DNA of 64,000 bases, from the NCBI RefSeq assembly GCF_030287405.1, contig NZ_JASVVV010000001.1, forward strand, positions 850,403-914,402. Reading direction: 5' to 3'. Below are positions 1 through 8,676 of this stretch, in pieces (positions within the stretch are counted from its first letter, which is position 1; every line of letters begins with the position of its first letter). The stretch is from Halalkalicoccus sp. NIPERK01 (GTDB lineage: Archaea > Halobacteriota > Halobacteria > Halobacteriales > Halalkalicoccaceae). Made by a program: the position numbers and the translations under genes. The notes below the pieces were generated by a model. It had not been told where the DNA came from and searched no databases. It saw only the letters and a program-made list of their open reading frames with translations.

Positions 1-2
1 CG

Positions 3-1256
3 GTCGTCGAAGACGGCGGGGTCGTCATCGATGGCGACGAAATCATCGCCGTCGGCCAGGCGGCCGACCTCGCCGATCGGTATCCCGACCACGTGCGTCG
101 ATCGTACGACGTGCTCGTGCCGGGACTCGTCGGCGCGCACGTCCACTCGGTTCAGAGCCTCGGGCGCGGCATCGCCGACGACACCGCGCTGCTCGAGTGG
201 CTCTACGAGTACGTCCTCCCGATGGAGGCGAACATGGGCCCCGAGGCGATGGAGGTCGCGGCGCTGCTGGGCTACCTCGAACTCGTCGAGAGCGGCGTCA
301 CGACCTGTATCGACCACCTCTCGGTCGCCCACGCGGACCGGGCGTTCGAGGCCGCCCGCGCGGTCGGGATTCGGGGGCTGCTCGGCAAGGTGCTGATGGA
401 TAAGGACGCTCCCGAGGGCCTGCGCGAGGACACCGACGCCGCACTCGCCGAGAGCGAGCGACTCGCCCGTCGCTACGACGGCGCGAACGGCGGCCGGATC
501 CGCTACGCCGTCACCCCCCGGTTCGCGCTCTCCTGTACCGAAGCGTGTCTCCGCGGAGTACGCGACCTCGCCGACGAGTACGGGCTTCGGATCCACGTCC
601 ACGCCAGCGAGAACCGCGAGGAGTGCGCGGCGGTGCGCGAGGAGACGGGAATGGAGAACGTCGAGTGGCTCGACGAGGTCGGCCTCACCGGCGAGGACTG
701 CGTACTCGCTCACTGCGTCCACACGAGCGAGCGCGAACGCGGGATCCTCGCCGAGACCGGCACCCACGTCGTCCACTGCCCCTCCTCGAACATGAAACTC
801 GCGAGCGGGGTCGCCCCCGTCGAGACGTACCTCGATCGGGGGATCAACGTCGCGCTCGGCAACGACGGGCCGCCGTGTAACAACACCCTCGATCCGTACA
901 CCGAGATGCGTCAGGCGAGTCTATTGGGGAAAGTCGACGCGCTCGATCCGACCGCCCTTCCCGCGAGACGCGTCTTCGAGATGGCGACGGCGAACGGCGC
1001 TCGTGCGGCGGGGTTCGACCGGATCGGCGAACTCCGGGAGGGGTGGCGCGCCGACGTCGTCGGCCTCTCGACCGACCTGACGCGGGCGACGCCGATCCAC
1101 GACCTGCTCTCGCACCTCGTGTTCGCCGCCCACGGCGACGACGTGCGCTTTACGATGGTCGACGGGGAGGTGCTGTACGACGACGGCGAGCCGACGACCG
1201 TCGACGCGGACGCGGTGAGAGAACGGGCCGCCGAGTTGGCGGAGACGGTCGTCTAG
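3..1256 (+). CDS. Amidohydrolase (deaminase-like), 5' end outside window
   Basis: The reading frame is open from the window edge, so the start codon lies upstream; the first in-frame ATG (93) is internal, because coding continues before it. The visible 417 residues show a metal-dependent TIM-barrel amidohydrolase: a GAHVHSVQ metal-binding motif near visible residue 45, HASENREE, LAHCVHTSE and the GNDGPPCNN aspartate motif. The family includes 5'-deoxyadenosine, S-adenosylhomocysteine and cytosine deaminases; the H-x-H followed by Q and RG resembles the 5'-deoxyadenosine deaminase-like branch, but the substrate is not proven. The stop lies 4 nt from the convergent sdhA stop. Confidence 0.88.
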   Translation, partial: VVEDGGVVIDGDEIIAVGQAADLADRYPDHVRRSYDVLVPGLVGAHVHSVQSLGRGIADDTALLEWLYEYVLPMEANMGPEAMEVAALLGYLELVESGVTTCIDHLSVAHADRAFEAARAVGIRGLLGKVLMDKDAPEGLREDTDAALAESERLARRYDGANGGRIRYAVTPRFALSCTEACLRGVRDLADEYGLRIHVHASENREECAAVREETGMENVEWLDEVGLTGEDCVLAHCVHTSERERGILAETGTHVVHCPSSNMKLASGVAPVETYLDRGINVALGNDGPPCNNTLDPYTEMRQASLLGKVDALDPTALPARRVFEMATANGARAAGFDRIGELREGWRADVVGLSTDLTRATPIHDLLSHLVFAAHGDDVRFTMVDGEVLYDDGEPTTVDADAVRERAAELAETVV

Positions 1257-1260
1257 ACGG

Positions 1261-3120
1261 TCAGTAGCTCCTGATCTTCGGCTCGTAGGTCTTCTCCTCG
1301 CCCTCGAGGATCACCGGCTTGTACCAGAGTTCGGGCGTGCCGTCGTTCCACGACAGCAGCGTGTGTTTGAGCCACTTCTCGTCGCGACGCTCCTGGTACT
1401 CCTGGCGCCAGTGTGCGCCGCGGAACTCGTCGCGGGCGAGCGCGCCCAGGGTGATGGCCTCGGCTGTGTCGATCAGGTTGCGCATCTCGATGGTCTGCTG
1501 GAGGTCGGTGTTGAAGGTACGGGAGGGATCGGCGACGTAGACGTCCTGGTACTGTTCTCGCACCTCTCGGATGTCCCGAAGCGCCTGCTTGAGCCCCGCC
1601 TCGGTCCGGAAGACGTTGACGTTCCGCGTCATCGTCTTCTGGAGCTTCTCGCGGAGTTCGGCCTGCTGGACGCCCTCGTCTTTCTCCATCAGGTGCTCGA
1701 TCCGCCGGTTCTCGGCCTCGACGGCCCGTTCGACGATCTCCACGGGTTCGGGGATGACGCTCGCGCCCTCGCCGCGGGGGTCGCCCCCGTCCGTGACGGC
1801 CTCGTCGTCCGTATCCGTGTGGATCGCGCCGGGTGCGACCGGCGTGTCGACCTCGCCGATCTCGGTGTCCTCGGTCCGGCCGGTCTCGATGATCGCCTCG
1901 CCGAGGTCCGTCCCGGCGGCGTGCCGCCCCGCGCGTGCGCCGAAAACGATGAGTTCGGGCAAGGCGTTCCCGCCGAGCCTGTTGGAGCCGTGAACCGACA
2001 CGCAGGCACACTCGCCGACGGCGTACAGCCCCGAAACGAGGGTCTCGCCGTTCTCGTCGGTCTCGATCCCGCCCATCGCGTAGTGCTGGCCCGGTTTGAC
2101 CGGCATCGGCTCGACCAGCCCGTCGACGCCCTCGAAGTCGCCCGCGAGATGCAGGATGTTCTCCAAACGGTCGATGATGCGCTCCTCGCCGAGATGACGC
2201 ATGTCGAGGTGGACGTACTCGTCGTTGACGCCGCGGCCCTCGTTGACCTCGGTGAGTTCAGCGCGCGCGACCACGTCGCGGGAGGCCAGTTCCCCCGAGT
2301 TCGAGGCGTAGCCGTGTTCGAACATGAACCGCTCGCCCTTGTCGTTGTAGAGGATGCCGCCCTCGCCGCGGACGCCCTCGGAGATCAACACGCCCGTCGA
2401 GGGCAACGTGGTGGGATGGAACTGGATGAACTCCATGTCCTCCATCGGAACGCCCGCGCGGTAGGCCATCGCGGGGCCGTCGCCGGTACAGGAGACGGCG
2501 TTGGTGGTGTGGTCGTAGACCTGCCCCGGTCCACCAGTGGCGAGGACGACGCCGTTTCGCGCCCGGAAGCCGGCTACTTCGCCCGTCTGCACGTCGAAGG
2601 CGACGACGCCGTGACACTCGCGTTTCTCGGGATCGGGATCCTCGGTCACGGCGAGTCGGCTGACGTACCACTCGTCGTAGACCGCGATCCCGCGTTTGAC
2701 GACCTGCTGATACAGGGTGTGCAGCAGGTGGTGGCCCGTCTCCGCGCCGGCGTAGGTGGTTCGGGGAAACGAGAGGCCGCCGAAGGGGCGCTGGGAGACC
2801 CGGCCGTCCTCCTCGCGCGAGAAGGGCATCCCCCAGCGTTCGAGTTGGATCGTCTCCTCGGGGCTGTCCTGGCAGAGGGTCTCGATCGCGGGGGCGTCCC
2901 CGAGGTAATCGGAGCCCTTCATCGTGTCGTAGGCGTGGTCCTCCCACGAGTCGCCGTCGCGCAGCGCGGCGTTGATGCCGCCCTCCGCGGCGCCGGTGTG
3001 GCTGCGAACGGGGTGGAGTTTCGTGACGATCGCCACGTCCGCGCCCTCCTCGTGAGCCGCGATCGCGGCCCGGAGGCCGGCACCGCCAGCGCCGACGACG
3101 AGTACGTCGTGTTCGTGCAT
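1261..3120 (-). CDS. sdhA: Succinate dehydrogenase flavoprotein subunit SdhA
   Basis: SdhA is the catalytic subunit of complex II; it oxidises succinate to fumarate on covalent FAD at the inner face of the membrane. The 619-residue product begins with the dinucleotide fold (VVGAGGAG, residues 8-15) and carries the flavinylation motif RSHTGAAEGG with His41. An upstream in-frame start at 3282 would add an unrelated N-terminus lying over sdhB, so ATG 3120 is chosen. It is the last gene of sdhCDBA, 50 nt after sdhB, all on the minus strand. Its length matches archaeal SdhA. Confidence 0.96.
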   Translation of the reverse strand: MHEHDVLVVGAGGAGLRAAIAAHEEGADVAIVTKLHPVRSHTGAAEGGINAALRDGDSWEDHAYDTMKGSDYLGDAPAIETLCQDSPEETIQLERWGMPFSREEDGRVSQRPFGGLSFPRTTYAGAETGHHLLHTLYQQVVKRGIAVYDEWYVSRLAVTEDPDPEKRECHGVVAFDVQTGEVAGFRARNGVVLATGGPGQVYDHTTNAVSCTGDGPAMAYRAGVPMEDMEFIQFHPTTLPSTGVLISEGVRGEGGILYNDKGERFMFEHGYASNSGELASRDVVARAELTEVNEGRGVNDEYVHLDMRHLGEERIIDRLENILHLAGDFEGVDGLVEPMPVKPGQHYAMGGIETDENGETLVSGLYAVGECACVSVHGSNRLGGNALPELIVFGARAGRHAAGTDLGEAIIETGRTEDTEIGEVDTPVAPGAIHTDTDDEAVTDGGDPRGEGASVIPEPVEIVERAVEAENRRIEHLMEKDEGVQQAELREKLQKTMTRNVNVFRTEAGLKQALRDIREVREQYQDVYVADPSRTFNTDLQQTIEMRNLIDTAEAITLGALARDEFRGAHWRQEYQERRDEKWLKHTLLSWNDGTPELWYKPVILEGEEKTYEPKIRSY

Positions 3121-3170
3121 GGTTGGTGATTGGAGTGTGTCGTATTGAGGCTGTGGTCTGTATTGCGATC

Positions 3171-4052
3171 CTACCAGAACTTGAGGTTCTTCTTGACCGC
3201 TTCGCGCTTGAGTCCCTGGATGTGCTCGGTGATCGGGATGTCCTTCGGGCAGACGTTCGTACACGAGAACTGCGTCTGACACCGCCAGACGCCGTGTTCC
3301 TGTTCGATGATCCGCAGGCGGTGTTCCTTCATGTCCTCGCCCTCGCGTTCGTCCATCGCGAACCGGTAGGCCATGCTGATCGGCGCCGGGCCGAGATACT
3401 GGTCGTCGCCCGCCGCGATGTTACACGAGGACATACACGAGGCACACCAGATACACCGCGTGCCCATCTTGATCTTCTCCCTGTTTTCGCGGCTCTGGCG
3501 CTGTTCCTCGAGGTCGCCCTCCGGGAGTTCGTTCGTCTGGAAGTACGGCTCGACGGCCTCCATCTGCTCGTAAAAGGAGTCCATGTCCACGACGAGGTCC
3601 TTGACGACCTCCTGGTGGGGCAGGGGCTCGATCCTGACGGGGGTGTCGAGTTCGGCGATCTGGGTCTGACAACCCAGTCGCTGTCGGCCGTTGATGAAGA
3701 AGGCGTCCGACCCGCAGATCGCCTGCCGGCAGGAGTGGCGGAACGTGAGCGACGAGTCGTAGTGATCGCGCGCGTACATCACCGCGTCGAGGACGGTCAT
3801 CCCCTTCTCGAAGGGAACGTGAAAGGTGTCGAACCGCGGCTCCTGTTTGGCCTCGACCTCCGGGTCGTACCGGAACACCTTGATCTCGACGGTCTCCTCG
3901 CCCTCTCGTGCGCGTTCCTCGCTCTCCCGTTGTCCCTCCTCGCGTTTCGACGCCTTCTCCTGAAGGCGACGCTCCTGATGTGGCGAGCGCGGCCTCGATT
4001 CGCCCGCGTCGACCTCCGCTTCCTCTTGCTCCTGTGGAACTTGTGTGCTCAT
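3171..4052 (-). CDS. sdhB: Succinate dehydrogenase iron-sulfur subunit SdhB
   Basis: SdhB carries electrons from SdhA to the membrane quinone site through three Fe-S clusters. The plant-type 2Fe-2S motif has Cys108, Cys113, Asp116 and Cys128; Asp in the third position also occurs in bacterial SdhB. CIWCASCMSSC binds the 4Fe-4S cluster, and later cysteines including CTNVCP complete the set. The first ~50 residues are a charged, probably disordered extension rich in Glu, Arg and Lys. The stop codon of sdhD is one base from this start, which fits a single operon. Confidence 0.96.
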   Translation of the reverse strand: MSTQVPQEQEEAEVDAGESRPRSPHQERRLQEKASKREEGQRESEERAREGEETVEIKVFRYDPEVEAKQEPRFDTFHVPFEKGMTVLDAVMYARDHYDSSLTFRHSCRQAICGSDAFFINGRQRLGCQTQIAELDTPVRIEPLPHQEVVKDLVVDMDSFYEQMEAVEPYFQTNELPEGDLEEQRQSRENREKIKMGTRCIWCASCMSSCNIAAGDDQYLGPAPISMAYRFAMDEREGEDMKEHRLRIIEQEHGVWRCQTQFSCTNVCPKDIPITEHIQGLKREAVKKNLKFW

Positions 4053-4053
4053 G

Positions 4054-4422
4054 TTAGAGTGTGATGCCCGCGAGTGCGTTTGCCGTTCGGATCCCCTGGA
4101 CGATCAGCGCGACGCCCGCGACGACGAGGATCCACTTGACGACCGTCTTCTGGGTGCCGTCGAGCCCCTGGTTGATCAGCGCGTTGTAGACGCCGTTGAC
4201 GCCGTGGAACGTCGCGGTGATCAGGAACAGCACCATCAGCGAGTAGTAGCCCAGATCGCCCATCCGGTACTGACTGCCCGCGAAGGTGATCTCCGAGGCG
4301 TGGTTCACGAAGTGAAGGAGGAAAAAGTGAAAGGCGAGGACGACGACCAGAAACGCCGCCGTCACGCGCTGGAGCAACCAGAGCGTACCGCCTGGCTTGA
4401 ACGAGGAGTAGCGCTCCGCCAT
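4054..4422 (-). CDS. sdhD: Succinate dehydrogenase membrane anchor SdhD
   Basis: This small protein (122 aa) has three hydrophobic segments. After a short N-terminus, LLQRVTAAFLVVVLAFHFF begins the first helix; a later HGVNGVYNAL segment carries a His in the place of a haem ligand. With SdhC it forms the membrane domain that binds haem b and quinone. The gene abuts sdhC exactly (start base 4422 next to the sdhC stop codon 4423-4425), so translation is probably coupled. Assignment rests on operon position plus these motifs; C/D naming varies between archaea. Confidence 0.92.
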   Translation of the reverse strand: MAERYSSFKPGGTLWLLQRVTAAFLVVVLAFHFFLLHFVNHASEITFAGSQYRMGDLGYYSLMVLFLITATFHGVNGVYNALINQGLDGTQKTVVKWILVVAGVALIVQGIRTANALAGITL

Positions 4423-4815
4423 CTAGAACACCCCCTCGACGAACGTCGGGACGCTCGCGATGGCGATGACGCCCGTCACGATCAGCGCCGCGTAGAAGCT
4501 CTTGTCCTGCGATTCGAGGCCGACCCCGAGGTCGACCATCAACAGGCGAACGCCGTTCAGGATGTGAAAGACCGCGACCGAGAGCAGACCCACCTCGAGG
4601 ACGCGAACGATGAAGAGGCTCTCGAGCCCCTGGATGGTCTCGGTGTACGCCCCCGTCCCGACGGTGGCCGTGCTCAGGACGGCGATGTGTGTAAACAGGT
4701 ATCCGACGAGAACCCAGCCGGTGAACTTGTGGAAGATCCACGCCCACATGCCGGCGGTGAACTCCCGCCACCGGCCGAAGTCCTCGATGAGGCCGCGATT
4801 GTACGACTGACTCAT
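4423..4815 (-). CDS. sdhC: Succinate dehydrogenase cytochrome b556 subunit SdhC
   Basis: First gene of sdhCDBA (130 aa). The family pattern [20 protein letters not shown] near residues 29-48 and the haem-ligand motif HILNGVRLL in the third helix are visible, with three predicted membrane helices. It anchors SdhA/B and binds haem and quinone with SdhD. A TATA-like CTTTAGT lies 26-32 nt upstream of the ATG, fitting a leaderless transcript for the whole operon. Confidence 0.94.
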   Translation of the reverse strand: MSQSYNRGLIEDFGRWREFTAGMWAWIFHKFTGWVLVGYLFTHIAVLSTATVGTGAYTETIQGLESLFIVRVLEVGLLSVAVFHILNGVRLLMVDLGVGLESQDKSFYAALIVTGVIAIASVPTFVEGVF

Positions 4816-4840
4816 TCCTGCTTGGGCCTTGGACTCGTGG

Positions 4841-4847
4841 ACTAAAG
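4841..4847 (-). promoter_or_regulatory. TATA-like box of the sdhCDBA operon
   Basis: On the minus strand the sequence reads CTTTAGT 26-32 nt upstream of the sdhC ATG, the spacing expected for an archaeal TATA box and a leaderless mRNA. This is inference from spacing and sequence only. Confidence 0.5.
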
Positions 4848-4908
4848 AGGTTACTACCTCGCACGATCGACCGACTCGATGGCGCTCGTGACGGTTCTTG
4901 GAGGCGAT

Positions 4909-5925
4909 TCACTCCCCGACCGGGTGTTGGGACGAGACGATGTGTTCGATGGCCTCGTCGAGTTCGACGAGGTGACACAGCGGGTTGCCCGGATAGACGA
5001 CGGGGTTCTCGAGGACGCCCACGAGCAGGCCGGTAAACGGTGCCTCGACGACGTCCTTCTCGGTCATGAACGGGTTGGTGATCGTACAGATGGCGTCGCC
5101 CTCGTAGACGAGCGCCCCGCGTCGGTGGTGCATGTCGACGATCCCGCCCGAGTCCGCCCGTATCCACGTCTTCTCGAGGTCGTCCTGAATGACGGTCCGC
5201 CACCCCGGCCAGCGGACCCGCGTCTTCGGGCGGAGCCCGTACTCCGCGAAGACGCTCTCGACGCCCGTGAGCGCCTGGTCGATCAGGTCGCGCTGGAACT
5301 GGTGGGCCCCGCCCATCTCGATGGTCACCGTCGGGACCCCGTCGTCGGTCGCCTCGCAGCGCAGCGTCCCCTCGGGCCCCTGCCCGGCGATGATGACGTT
5401 CGAGGCGAAGGCGTTCGCGAGACGCTCGACGTCGGGGTTCTCCATGTTCGCCCGGACGTGGAGCATGTTGTTCCGCCCGCGAGTCGAGGTGTGAAAGTCG
5501 AGGACGAAATCACACGGCTCGATGAAGTTCGTGTAGATCCGGTGGGCCATCCGCCGGGCGCTGGTTCCCGATTCGGAGCCCGGAAACGATCTGTTGAGGT
5601 CGCGGTCCAGGATGGGGAGATAGCGCTGCTGAGCGAGGAAGCCGGGGACGTTCAGGACGGGGAGACAGACGATCGTCCCGTGAAGCTCCGTGTGGTCCCA
5701 CTCGTAGGCCACGGCCCTGACGACCTCGATGCCGTTCAGTTCGTCGCCGTGGGTCGCCGCGGTGAGACACGCCGTCGGGCCGGGGTGCTCGCCGTTGACG
5801 ATCGTCACCGGGATGCGGACGGGGTCCCCGAGGTAGGTCTCGCTGACGGTGTAGCGGATGTTCGCCGTCTCGCCGGGGGCGACCGTCCCACCGTTGTACG
5901 TGAACGGGGAGGGCGGCGGTGTCAT
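4909..5925 (-). CDS. Succinylglutamate desuccinylase/aspartoacylase family metallopeptidase
   Basis: A 338-residue zinc carboxypeptidase-like enzyme of the AstE/aspartoacylase family, which removes N-acyl or side-chain amide groups from amino acids or peptides. Visible metal and substrate motifs are THGDELNG (His59, Glu62), DRDLNRSFPG, DFHTSTRGRNN and the late Glu in TIEMGG; the C-terminal ~90 residues form the usual beta domain. ATG 5925 is chosen because a TATA-like box lies 20-28 nt upstream; the longer open frame extends over the divergent gene. It is divergent, with an 84-bp gap, from a RimK/RimB fusion. Together they suggest an amide-ligation and removal pair; the true substrate is unknown. 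Confidence 0.88.
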   Translation of the reverse strand: MTPPPSPFTYNGGTVAPGETANIRYTVSETYLGDPVRIPVTIVNGEHPGPTACLTAATHGDELNGIEVVRAVAYEWDHTELHGTIVCLPVLNVPGFLAQQRYLPILDRDLNRSFPGSESGTSARRMAHRIYTNFIEPCDFVLDFHTSTRGRNNMLHVRANMENPDVERLANAFASNVIIAGQGPEGTLRCEATDDGVPTVTIEMGGAHQFQRDLIDQALTGVESVFAEYGLRPKTRVRWPGWRTVIQDDLEKTWIRADSGGIVDMHHRRGALVYEGDAICTITNPFMTEKDVVEAPFTGLLVGVLENPVVYPGNPLCHLVELDEAIEHIVSSQHPVGE

Positions 5926-6009
5926 AGCCGTATCTGTGTCCGCAGCGTATAAGTAAGCGCCCACACGGGACAAGCAACGTTTTTGCACCCCCCGCGAGTT
6001 GTCGGGAGT
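5926..6009. promoter_or_regulatory. Divergent promoter region between peptidase and RimK/RimB genes
   Basis: The 84-bp gap contains a TATA-like tract around 5945-5953, read as acttatacg on the minus strand at leaderless distance from ATG 5925, and AT-rich CGTTTTTG near 5979-5985 on the plus strand at similar distance from ATG 6010. Shared control of the two genes is plausible. Confidence 0.5.
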
Positions 6010-7374
6010 ATGGGAACAGGGAGTGTCCGCGTCGGGGTGCTGAGCCTGCACAGCAGCAAGGAGACGAAAGCCATCCTGAACGCCGTCGACGACCTCGGTC
6101 ACGAGGGCGAGTGGATCAGACAGGAGAACACCGCGATCGAGATCGACTCGGAGGGTGTGCATCTCGAACCCGACGTCGACGTGATCGCAAACCGACTCCT
6201 GCTCTCGAACACCGGCCACCCCAGCGAGGAACTCGGACTCGCGACGACCTACGAGTCGCTTCGCCCGATGCTCAACAAGCCCCAGGCGACGCTCACGGCG
6301 CTGCACAAGTTCGCGACCGGCGTGAAACTCGCCGACGCCGGGGTGCCGGTGCCGGACGCCCTGCTCGCGCTCGACAATCGCCGGCTCAACGAGGGTCGCG
6401 GCGAGTTCGGCGAGGAGGTCGTCTACAAGACCGCGATCGGCACCCACGGCGGCGGCACCTGGAAGATCGGCCCCGACGAGACGGTCAACCCGCGCGTCGG
6501 CAACCGCCAGGCGTTCCTCCAGAAACTCATCGAGCGCGACGGCGAACACCACCGCGACCTGCGCGTCTACGTCGTCGGCGACCGGATCATCGGCGCGATG
6601 AACCGCTACGCCCCCGAGAACGACTGGCGGACGAACGTCGCCCTCGGCGGGGACGTCGAGGACGCGAGCGACCGACTCCCCGATACCGTCGTCGAGATGG
6701 CGACCACGGCGGCCGATGTAGTGGGACTGGACTACGCCGGCGTCGACCTCATCGAGGGCGAGGACGGCTGGTTCGTCCTCGAGGTCAACCCCACGGCGGG
6801 CTTCCGGGGGCTGTACAAGGCGTCGAACGTCAGCCCCGCGCCATACATCGCACAGTTGGCGATCGAACTCGGCGGCGGCGAGGTCGATCCCGAACGGGTC
6901 GCGGACCTCTCGGCGACGCTCGACGACTCGCGGCCCGCCTCGATGCCGCCCGAGGCCGAACAGATCCGCGAGGAGGCCGTCAGCATCGGCTACACGGAGG
7001 AGGTACTCGTCAGCGGGACCAGCGGGAGCAGGACCGTGATCGCCAAGTCCGACACCGGCGCCGCCCGAACCAGCATCGACACCGGCCTCGCGGCGGAGAT
7101 CGGCGCGGGCCCCATCAAATCCATCACGCGGGTCCGCTCGGGCAGTTCGAAGTCCAGCAAGTCCCGCCCCGTCGTCGACCTCGTCGTCGGGGTCAGCGGC
7201 AACCAGCACACCGTCACCGCGAGCATCGAGGACCGCAGCCACATGGACTACGCCCTGCTGTTGGGACGGGACATCCTCGAGAACTACCAGGTCGACGTCC
7301 GCCGTCGCGCCGAGGCCGAGGATTACGACCCCGACCGGGAAGAGGAAGAGGAAGAGGAGGAAGAACTCGAGTAG
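6010..7374 (+). CDS. RimK-type ATP-grasp ligase fused to a RimB retropepsin-like protease domain
   Basis: The 454-residue protein joins two catalytic modules. Residues ~1-300 are an ATP-grasp amidoligase of the RimK/LysX type: nucleotide-binding AIGTHGGGTWKIG and the metal-binding EVNPTAGFRG. RimK enzymes form amide bonds, often adding glutamate to proteins or peptides. Residues ~330-440 match the ATP-dependent zinc protease (RimB, PF05618) pattern: KSDTGAARTSID with Asp348 in a DTGA motif and LLGRDILENYQVDV. The C-terminus ends in a run of Glu. ATG 6010 is preferred over an upstream TTG (5983) because the ATP-grasp fold begins right after it. Joining ligase and protease in one chain suggests control of one modification. 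Confidence 0.9.
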   Translation: MGTGSVRVGVLSLHSSKETKAILNAVDDLGHEGEWIRQENTAIEIDSEGVHLEPDVDVIANRLLLSNTGHPSEELGLATTYESLRPMLNKPQATLTALHKFATGVKLADAGVPVPDALLALDNRRLNEGRGEFGEEVVYKTAIGTHGGGTWKIGPDETVNPRVGNRQAFLQKLIERDGEHHRDLRVYVVGDRIIGAMNRYAPENDWRTNVALGGDVEDASDRLPDTVVEMATTAADVVGLDYAGVDLIEGEDGWFVLEVNPTAGFRGLYKASNVSPAPYIAQLAIELGGGEVDPERVADLSATLDDSRPASMPPEAEQIREEAVSIGYTEEVLVSGTSGSRTVIAKSDTGAARTSIDTGLAAEIGAGPIKSITRVRSGSSKSSKSRPVVDLVVGVSGNQHTVTASIEDRSHMDYALLLGRDILENYQVDVRRRAEAEDYDPDREEEEEEEEELE

Positions 7375-7380
7375 GCCGGC

Positions 7381-7971
7381 TCAGTCGGCCTCGTAGGCCG
7401 CCCAGACGTACTTCGTTCCCGTCGATCGATAGGGCCGCCAGGCCTCCGCGATCTCGCGCATCTCGCTTCGTGAGAGTTCCCCACCGTCGTTGTACAGCTC
7501 TTCGATCCCCCGCCGGACCGCGAGGTCGCCGAGCGGGAGGACGTCCTCGCGTTCGAGGACGAACAGGAGGTACATCCGGGCGGTCCACTCGCCGATGCCG
7601 TGGATCGCCGTGAGATCCTCGATGACCTCCGCGTCCGTGTGATCGGCCAGGCCCTCACGGGTCAGGTCGCGTTCGAGGAAGGCCTCGGCGGCGTTGTTGA
7701 CGTACCTCGTCTTCTGTTCGCCGAGTCCCGCCGCCGCGAGGTCGGCGTCGGCCGCGTCGAGGACGGCTTCGGGGGTTATCGGGCCGTCGAACAGCGCGTA
7801 GACACGCTCCTTGACGGCGTTCGCGGCGGCCGTCGAGATCGATTGGTTGATCACCGAGACGACGAGACGCTCGAACTCCTCGTCCCACTCCGGTTCCGTG
7901 TAGGGGTCGTGCTCCTCGATCACCGCCGCCATCACGGGGTCCTCGCGCAGGCGGGAGAGCGCGTCGTCCAT
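7381..7971 (-). CDS. DNA-3-methyladenine glycosylase (AlkA-type HhH-GPD)
   Basis: A 196-residue base-excision repair glycosylase of the HhH-GPD superfamily. The helix-hairpin-helix HGIGEWTARM (near residues 124-133) and the catalytic aspartate Asp149 in PLGDLAVRRG identify it; VSVINQSIS is the usual helix before. AlkA enzymes remove alkylated purines. It lacks the extra N-terminal beta domain of bacterial AlkA, like other short archaeal forms. ATG 7971 is preferred to a GTG at 7995, which adds eight residues. It converges on the RimK/RimB gene, with a 6-bp gap between stops. Confidence 0.9.
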   Translation of the reverse strand: MDDALSRLREDPVMAAVIEEHDPYTEPEWDEEFERLVVSVINQSISTAAANAVKERVYALFDGPITPEAVLDAADADLAAAGLGEQKTRYVNNAAEAFLERDLTREGLADHTDAEVIEDLTAIHGIGEWTARMYLLFVLEREDVLPLGDLAVRRGIEELYNDGGELSRSEMREIAEAWRPYRSTGTKYVWAAYEAD

Positions 7972-8086
7972 GGACGGGATTGGGATCCGAACCACCTGAC
8001 CGTGTCGGTCCTCGACCCCCGGACCCGATCGGTGGCGATCGCCGGCTACCCGAGCTTATTTGGTCGTTCTCGGCCTCATCGTGTGT

Positions 8087-8521
8087 ATGGTCGAACACGT
8101 TCTCGTCCCGATCGACGACTCGAAACGCTCGACGAAGGCACTGGAGTTCGCGCTCGGGGAGTACCCCGGCGCCGAGATCACCGCGTTGCACGTGATGGAT
8201 CCGAGCGACGACGCGATCTACACCGGCGGCGAACTGAGCGTCCCGCTCGACGTCGAGGAGGTCAGAGAGCAGCACAAACGCCGGGCGGAGACCCTGCTCG
8301 AGGAGGCACGCGAGGTGGCGAGCGACCACGGCGTCGAGATCGACACCGCCACCCGCGTCGGAAAGCCGGCCCGGGCGATCGTCGAGTACGCCGAGGAACA
8401 GGATGTCGATCACGTCGTCCTTGGCAGTCACGGTCGCTCGGGCGCGTCACGGATCCTGCTAGGGAGCGTCGCCGAAAGGGTGGCCAGACGCGCACCCGTC
8501 CCCGTGACGATCGTCCGCTGA
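8087..8521 (+). CDS. Universal stress protein (UspA family)
   Basis: A 144-residue single-domain UspA protein. It opens with HVLVPIDDSKRS and ends with the ATP-binding G-x2-G-x9-G-S pattern in GSHGRSGASRILLGSVAERV. Such proteins bind ATP or AMP and act in general stress responses; the specific role is not known. A TATA-like CTTATTT lies 26-32 nt before ATG 8087, which supports this start over a GTG 27 nt upstream. Confidence 0.93.
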   Translation: MVEHVLVPIDDSKRSTKALEFALGEYPGAEITALHVMDPSDDAIYTGGELSVPLDVEEVREQHKRRAETLLEEAREVASDHGVEIDTATRVGKPARAIVEYAEEQDVDHVVLGSHGRSGASRILLGSVAERVARRAPVPVTIVR

Positions 8522-8676
8522 CGGGGCGTCACCCGTCGACCGACCCGACGACGATCCGTAGACGACCGACCCGGTCGTTCCGTTCCGAACCCGACGATGG
8601 CGGAGGAATAAACGGATCGTGGGTTGTTAATCTCGGAGAGGGAAACGTTGAAACGGGTTCCAGCCACACGGACGGT

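Noticed and set aside
1363-3129. 588-codon plus-strand frame across sdhA
   Set aside because: It is antisense to a clear sdhA gene and has the Leu/Val/Asp composition of a GC-rich antisense shadow.
3121-3282. Longer sdhA start at 3282
   Set aside because: The extra residues overlap sdhB and match no family; ATG 3120 precedes the conserved dinucleotide fold.
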